Assembly (NCBI RefSeq): GCF_001741865.1
Contig: NZ_CP017147.1
Location: forward strand, 5,819,001-5,883,000
Origin: Bosea vaviloviae
Lineage (GTDB): Bacteria; Pseudomonadota; Alphaproteobacteria; Rhizobiales; Beijerinckiaceae
Direction: 5' to 3'
Length of the DNA stretch: 64,000 bases
Shown: positions 59,568 through 64,000 of the stretch, piece by piece
How positions within the stretch are numbered: position 1 is the first letter of the stretch
How the letters are laid out: every line of letters starts with the position of its first letter
Notes under the pieces: model-generated
Database searches by the model: none
What the model was told of the DNA's origin: nothing
The model's input: only the letters and a program-made list of their open reading frames with translations
Program-made: the position numbers and the translations under genes

Positions 59568-60680
59568 ATGACGAGCCTCTCACCAGGAAGCGCAGCGGCG
59601 CAGCGACCCAAGACGGTCGTGATCGCCGACGATTCCGTCGTCGTGCGCGGTCTCTTCGCGCGCTGGCTCGGCGAGAGCGGGCAGTTCCATGTCGTCGCGG
59701 TCGCTGGCGACGGCGAAACGGCGGTGGCCCATGCCGGGCGCTTCCATCCGGACGTGATGGTGCTCGACCTCAATATGCCCGGCCTCGGGGGAGCAGAGGC
59801 CCTGCCCCAGATCCTGAAGGAGAGTCCCCATACCGGCGTATTGCTCGCCACCACGTTGACCGAGCGCAACGCCCGCATCGCGCTGGAATGCATGACCAAA
59901 GGCGCGATGGATGTGCTCTCCAAGCCGGACAGCCGTGGCGGCATGACGCTGTCGCTCGATTTCCGTAGTGAATTCCTGCTCAAACTCAGCAACATCGCGC
60001 AGTCCCCGGCCCGCGCGGGAGCGCTGCCGCCGGAGATCGACCTCGATTTCACTCCGGCCGGGCCGGTGAACCTGCGCAATCTCGTCTCGGTGATGCCGCG
60101 CTATCTGATGATCGGCGCTTCCACCGGAGGCCCCCGCGCCGTCGCCAAGGTGCTCGCCGATATCGGCGATGCGCTGAATGACCTGACGACCCTGATCGTC
60201 CAGCACATGCCGCCGCTCTTCACCGCCTCCTTCGCTGAGCAGGTCAGCGCGCAGATCGGCATACCGGCGCGCGAACCCTATGACGGCGAGCGCCTCTCGC
60301 GTGGCACGATCTATGTCGCCCCCGGAGGCCGGCATCTCGGCATCGACCGCAAGCTCGGCCATCTCGTCGCCAGCATCAGCGACGCGCCACCGGTGCGCTT
60401 CTGCCGGCCCGCCGTGGATGTTCTCTTCACCGAGGGCGCCCGCCATCTCGGCTCCGCAGCGCTCGGCCTCGTGCTCACCGGCATGGGCAGCGACGGAACG
60501 GAAGGCGCCGGCGCGCTGCGACGGGCCGGCGCTGCCGTCATCGCCCAGGACGAATTGTCGAGCACGATCTGGGGCATGCCAGGCTCCGTGGTGCGGGCGC
60601 GGCATGCCAGCGCCGTGATCCCGCTCGACGGTATCGGCAGCGCGATCCGCGACCTGCTGCGTGGGGGCAAACCCTCATGA
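59568..60680 (+). CDS. cheB: Protein-glutamate methylesterase CheB
   Basis: A 370-residue CheB with a receiver (acidic pair D21-D22, D67 in VLDLNMPG) and a methylesterase domain. The catalytic triad is S185 in MIGASTGGP, H213 in VQHMPP and D309 in TGMGSDG. The ATG at 59568 has GGAGG upstream and is preferred over a frame start at 59526. It removes methyl groups from chemoreceptors. Coupled to cheR by a 4-base overlap. Confidence 0.94.
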   Translation: MTSLSPGSAAAQRPKTVVIADDSVVVRGLFARWLGESGQFHVVAVAGDGETAVAHAGRFHPDVMVLDLNMPGLGGAEALPQILKESPHTGVLLATTLTERNARIALECMTKGAMDVLSKPDSRGGMTLSLDFRSEFLLKLSNIAQSPARAGALPPEIDLDFTPAGPVNLRNLVSVMPRYLMIGASTGGPRAVAKVLADIGDALNDLTTLIVQHMPPLFTASFAEQVSAQIGIPAREPYDGERLSRGTIYVAPGGRHLGIDRKLGHLVASISDAPPVRFCRPAVDVLFTEGARHLGSAALGLVLTGMGSDGTEGAGALRRAGAAVIAQDELSSTIWGMPGSVVRARHASAVIPLDGIGSAIRDLLRGGKPS

Positions 60681-61567
60681 CCGAGGCGGATTTCGACTTC
60701 CTGCGCGCCCTGCTGCATCTGCGTTCCGGCCTCTCATTGAGTCAGGACAAGCGCTATCTCGCCGAAAGCCGCCTCGGCATGCTCTGCCGCCGCCGCAGCA
60801 TCGATGGGTTGAGCACGCTCGTGCAGGCGCTGCGCCCGGGTACCGATCTCTTGCTCGAGAACGCCGTCATCGAAGCGATGACGACCAACGAGACGCTGTT
60901 CTTTCGCGACCGGACACCGTTCGACCTGTTCCGTGACGTGATCCTGCCGGAAAAGCTCACCGCCAACGCGGCCAGCCGAACGCTGCGCATCTGGTGCGCG
61001 GCGGTCTCGACCGGCCAGGAGGCCTATTCGCTCGCCATGATCCTCGACGAGATGGCCACCCGGCTCGTTGGCTGGAAGGTCGAGATTCTCGGTACCGACA
61101 TCTCCTCGGAGGTGCTGGAGAAGGCGCGGGCCGGCATCTATAGCCAGTTCGAAGTGCAACGCGGCCTGCCGATCCAGATGCTGCTGCGGCATTTCCGGCA
61201 GGATGGCGACAAATGGCAGGTCTCCGAGCGCATCCGTGCCATGGTCGAGTTGAAACCCCATAATCTGCTGCTGCCGAACAGCCATTTCGGGCAGTTCGAC
61301 ATCATCTTCTGCCGCAACGTGCTGATCTATTTCGACGTACCGACCAAGGCCAAGGTCATGGCAGCGCTTGCCCAGCGCCTGACGGCGGACGGCGTCTTCG
61401 TGCTCGGCGCCGCCGAAACCGTCATCGGCATCACTACGACCATCGTGCCCGACAAGAGCCATCGCGGTCTTTATCGCGAAAGCCGCTCGAGCAATGGGCA
61501 AAGCGCCGGCCTCGGCCTGCCCTTCGACCGGGCGAGGACGCCAACGCTGCGCAGCGTCCGCGGTTGA
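60677..61567 (+). CDS. cheR: Chemotaxis methyltransferase CheR
   Basis: A 296-residue CheR. The AdoMet motif IWCAAVSTGQEAYSLAMIL, EILGTDISSEVLEKARAGIY and FDIIFCRNVLIYFD are typical. It methylates receptor glutamates. Last gene of chpT-cheA-cheW-cheY-cheB-cheR. The C-terminal 25 residues are low in family similarity. Confidence 0.94.
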   Translation: MTEADFDFLRALLHLRSGLSLSQDKRYLAESRLGMLCRRRSIDGLSTLVQALRPGTDLLLENAVIEAMTTNETLFFRDRTPFDLFRDVILPEKLTANAASRTLRIWCAAVSTGQEAYSLAMILDEMATRLVGWKVEILGTDISSEVLEKARAGIYSQFEVQRGLPIQMLLRHFRQDGDKWQVSERIRAMVELKPHNLLLPNSHFGQFDIIFCRNVLIYFDVPTKAKVMAALAQRLTADGVFVLGAAETVIGITTTIVPDKSHRGLYRESRSSNGQSAGLGLPFDRARTPTLRSVRG

Positions 61568-61634
61568 GGCCTCTCTCGTCGGAGAGTCGGGCCGCGCAGT
61601 CCCCAACTAAAACCAGGGGTTCGCCCAAACAAAA

Positions 61635-61654
61635 ACCCCGCCTCTCGGCGGGGT
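61635..61654 (-). terminator. Rho-independent terminator of ctrA
   Basis: Stem ACCCCGCC/GGCGGGGT with a 4-base loop; on the minus strand it is followed by TTTTGTTTGG. It lies about 100 bases after the ctrA stop, and convergent transcripts from cheR would meet it as well. Confidence 0.82.
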
Positions 61655-61751
61655 CCCCGTCGACCTGTCGTGTACATCCGACGATCAGGCCAAGGGCGTT
61701 TTGGCATCCGTTCATGACCGCCCGATGACGAGCGGAACGGGCCATCGCATC

Positions 61752-62453
61752 TCAGGCCGGGATGCGTTCCTCGACGTCCATCGGCTCGCGCAGCACATAG
61801 CCGCGGCCCCAGACGGTCTCGATGTAGTTCTTGCCATCCGACGCATTGGCGAGCTTCTTGCGCAGCTTGCAGATAAACACGTCGATGATCTTGAGTTCGG
61901 GCTCGTCCATACCGCCATAGAGATGGTTCAGGAACATCTCCTTGGTCAGCGTCGTGCCCTTGCGGAGCGAGAGCAGCTCCAGCATCTGGTATTCCTTGCC
62001 GGTGAGGTGGACGCGCGCGGCGTCGACTTCCACGGTCTTGGTGTCGAGATTGACCACGAGGTCGCCCGTCGTGATGACCGACTGGGCATGGCCCTTCGAG
62101 CGGCGCACGATCGCGTGAATCCGCGCGACGAGCTCGTCCTTGTGGAAGGGCTTGGTCAGATAGTCGTCGGCGCCGAAGCCGAGACCCTTCACCTTATCCT
62201 CGATGCCGGCGAGGCCGGACAGAATCAGGATGGGCGTCTTCACCTTGGCGACACGCAGAGAGCGTAGAACCTCGTATCCCGACATGTCGGGCAGGTTCAG
62301 GTCGAGCAGGATGATGTCGTAGTCGTAGAGCTTGCCGAGATCGACGCCTTCCTCACCCAGATCGGTGGTGTAGACGTTGAAGCTCTCCGATTTGAGCATC
62401 AGCTCGATGCTTTGAGCGGTTGCGCTATCGTCCTCGATCAGCAGAACCCGCAT
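61752..62453 (-). CDS. ctrA: Cell-cycle response regulator CtrA
   Basis: A 233-residue OmpR-type regulator that is the master cell-cycle and flagellar regulator in Alphaproteobacteria. The receiver has E7-D8-D9 and D51 in [12 protein letters not shown], and the DNA-binding half has [18 protein letters not shown] and [14 protein letters not shown]. The ATG at 62453 ([10 protein letters not shown]) is preferred. It receives phosphate via ChpT, which is encoded in the same block. The tail ends EERIPA, not the Caulobacter AA proteolysis signal. Confidence 0.97.
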   Translation of the reverse strand: MRVLLIEDDSATAQSIELMLKSESFNVYTTDLGEEGVDLGKLYDYDIILLDLNLPDMSGYEVLRSLRVAKVKTPILILSGLAGIEDKVKGLGFGADDYLTKPFHKDELVARIHAIVRRSKGHAQSVITTGDLVVNLDTKTVEVDAARVHLTGKEYQMLELLSLRKGTTLTKEMFLNHLYGGMDEPELKIIDVFICKLRKKLANASDGKNYIETVWGRGYVLREPMDVEERIPA

Positions 62454-62585
62454 GTCACGTCCCCAATTCCGCCCGCAGGCAAGCTGATCGTTCTTCTCAT
62501 CCGGGCCCCCGCGGCTCAGGACGATGACGTGCTTGCCCGATGAAACGCCACGCGACACGCTACGGAGAAATGGTTAACAAACCGT

Positions 62586-62590
62586 GATTC
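62586..62590. promoter_or_regulatory. GANTC (CcrM) site 1
   Basis: GATTC, 133 bases upstream of the ctrA start. Confidence 0.5.
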
Positions 62591-62638
62591 CCGAGCGCAA
62601 GCGCTTCTTGGGAGAAAGTGAACGATCCTTGTCGAGGT

Positions 62639-62643
62639 GAGTC
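62639..62643. promoter_or_regulatory. GANTC (CcrM) site 2
   Basis: GAGTC, 186 bases upstream of the ctrA start. Confidence 0.5.
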
Positions 62644-62795
62644 GAATTTGACACGGATCGTGGAGCCTTCACCCGCGAAATCGCCTTTCGCGGAGACCAG
62701 CGTCGTGGAACAGGGCTGAAAGGCCCTGCGAAACGCCGCAGCCTCGAAACACAGTGTTAATCACACAGGTAAATGAAAGGTTGACGGAAGCAGTT

Positions 62796-64000
62796 ATGAA
62801 CAACGCTTCGCGCGGCCCCGACCGACTTTCCAACCTCGCTGCCGCCATCGGCGGCCTCGACAGCGTCACGGTCTACGGCCGTGTCACAGCGGTCCGGGGA
62901 CTGCTCGTCGAAATTTCGGGGCCGATCGGCGCGATGAGCCTGGGCGGCCGCGTCCAGATCGAGATAGCGCCGGGCATCCGCGTGCCCTGCGAGGTCATCG
63001 GCTTCTCCGGAGAAAAGGCACTGGTGATGCCCTATGGCGGGCTCGACGGCGTGCGCCGCGGCTGCCCCGCCTATGTCGACAAGGCCCAGCCCGGCATCAG
63101 ACCGACCTCCGCCTGGCTCGGTCGCGTCGTCGACGCGCTCGGCCGCCCCGTCGATGGCGGCCCGCCCTTGCCCGAGGGCGAAACGCTCTGCACCTTCCGC
63201 AACGATCCGCCGCCCGCTCATTCCAGGCGTCGCGTCGGCAAGCCGCTCGATCTCGGCGTGCGCGCGCTCAACGCCTTCCTGACCTGCTGCCTCGGCCAGC
63301 GCATGGGCATCTTCGCCGGCTCGGGCGTCGGCAAGTCGGTGCTGCTCTCGATGCTGGCGCGCTACGCTCGGGCCGACGTCAACATCATCGGCCTCGTCGG
63401 CGAGCGCGGCCGCGAAGTGCAGGAGTTCCTGCAGGACGATCTCGGCCCCTCCGGTCTCGCGCGCTCGGTCGTGGTCGTCGCGACCTCGGACGAGCCCGCC
63501 CTGATGCGCAAGCAGGCGGCCATGACGACGCTGACGCTCGCCGAGTATTTCCGCGACCAGGGCAAGCAGGTGATGTGCCTGATGGATTCGGTCACGCGCT
63601 TCGCCATGGCGATGCGCGAGATCGGCCTCGCCGCGGGAGAACCGCCCACGACCAAGGGCTATACGCCGACCGTCTTCGCCGAACTGCCGCGCCTGCTCGA
63701 GCGCGCCGGGCCGGGCATCGGGGACGGCGCCATCACCGGCCTGTTCACCGTGCTCGTCGATGGCGGCGACCATGACGAGCCGGTGGCGGACGCGGTGCGC
63801 GGCATCCTCGACGGCCATATCGTGATGGAGCGCTCGATCGCCGAGCGCGGGCGCTATCCGGCGATCAACATCCTGAAATCGGTCTCGCGCACCATGCCAC
63901 GCTCCTGCGACCCGGCTTTCTATCCGGTGGTGCAGAAAGCGCGCGCGACGCTCGCGACCTATGCCGACATGGAGGAGCTGATTCGGCTCGGCGCCTATCG
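62796..64000 (+). CDS. fliI: Flagellar export ATPase FliI (partial, runs off the window)
   Basis: The first 401 residues of FliI. The P-loop is [15 protein letters not shown] at about 172-186 and Walker B is [28 protein letters not shown] and [17 protein letters not shown] fit the family. The frame is open to the last base, so about 40-60 residues of the usual 440-460 are missing. FliI powers export of flagellar subunits. Its start is divergent from ctrA, which makes it a likely CtrA target. Confidence 0.95.
   Translation, partial: MNNASRGPDRLSNLAAAIGGLDSVTVYGRVTAVRGLLVEISGPIGAMSLGGRVQIEIAPGIRVPCEVIGFSGEKALVMPYGGLDGVRRGCPAYVDKAQPGIRPTSAWLGRVVDALGRPVDGGPPLPEGETLCTFRNDPPPAHSRRRVGKPLDLGVRALNAFLTCCLGQRMGIFAGSGVGKSVLLSMLARYARADVNIIGLVGERGREVQEFLQDDLGPSGLARSVVVVATSDEPALMRKQAAMTTLTLAEYFRDQGKQVMCLMDSVTRFAMAMREIGLAAGEPPTTKGYTPTVFAELPRLLERAGPGIGDGAITGLFTVLVDGGDHDEPVADAVRGILDGHIVMERSIAERGRYPAINILKSVSRTMPRSCDPAFYPVVQKARATLATYADMEELIRLGAY

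Larger units (their letters stand above)
62454..62795. promoter_or_regulatory. Divergent ctrA-fliI control region
   Basis: A 342-base gene-free stretch between two divergent genes. It holds two GANTC sites (62586-62590 and 62639-62643), the CcrM methylation target, and ATGGTTAA at 62570-62577, the reverse of the CtrA half-site TTAACCAT. A further TTAA lies at 62757. In Caulobacter, GANTC methylation and CtrA binding both control ctrA. Confidence 0.55.

Noticed and set aside
61568..61751. A tRNA gene between cheR and ctrA
   Set aside because: The stem seen here is a terminator followed by a T run; no cloverleaf or TTC loop is visible.

Overview
The window is GC-rich DNA of an alphaproteobacterium, most likely of the order Hyphomicrobiales (Bosea, Methylobacterium or Bradyrhizobium-like). 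The order call rests on the joint presence of CtrA and ChpT, an EipA (DUF1134) envelope protein, DUF6111 and DUF1285 proteins beside a CCA-adding enzyme, a MoxR/DUF58/DUF4159 operon, a RibA with a degenerate RibB-like front half, and several families of palindromic intergenic repeats. The genus is an inference. I saw no prophage, CRISPR array, rRNA or tRNA gene.

Region 1 (1-6.4 kb, minus strand): methylthioadenosine salvage genes (mtnP, apt, mtnA and a class II aldolase), then the three genes of the cytochrome bc1 complex, closed by a clear terminator. Region 2 (6.5-13.4 kb): an ABC exporter, a free-standing FlbD-like DNA-binding protein, trmL, hemF, and a tight minus-strand operon DUF1285-nudix-DUF6111-cca. 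Region 3 (13.7-20.6 kb): a plus-strand operon of a MoxR ATPase, a DUF58 protein and two large membrane proteins. Region 4 (20.6-24.1 kb): GNAT, NUDIX, metallophosphoesterase and SDR genes separated by palindromic repeats.

Region 5 (24.1-28.1 kb) is a mobile island: an IS481 element with visible ends and a CCGG target duplication lies between two different IS110 elements. Each IS110 has a structured non-coding leader that could be a bridge RNA, and inverted copies of one chromosomal repeat flank the island. Region 6 (28.1-38.0 kb): an Uup-type ABC-F protein, an acyltransferase, glk with a hydroxypyruvate isomerase gene, a TSUP transporter, and an opgH-fkbM-hypothetical operon.

Region 7 (38.1-45.9 kb) is the least explained part. 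A zinc-free MDR dehydrogenase-like gene, a PTPS/QueD-like gene lacking the usual catalytic residues, a family 4 glycosyltransferase and a methyltransferase lie together, with ribA (GTP cyclohydrolase II) about 0.9 kb downstream and then a YfhO-like membrane protein. A pterin- or GTP-derived glycosylated product is a possible reading, unproven. Region 8 (45.9-55.1 kb) holds a LysR regulator, a class IV aminotransferase, an MFS pump, a HAD/PfkB pair, a coiled-coil membrane protein, EipA, a YHS protein and cysQ.

Region 9 (55.2-64.0 kb) is a signalling block: chpT, cheA, cheW, cheY, cheB and cheR on the plus strand, ctrA convergent to them, and fliI divergent from ctrA and running off the window. 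It puts a chemosensory array without a receptor gene beside two members of the CckA-ChpT-CtrA relay and a flagellar export gene. The ctrA-fliI intergenic region carries two GANTC sites and a CtrA-like half-site.
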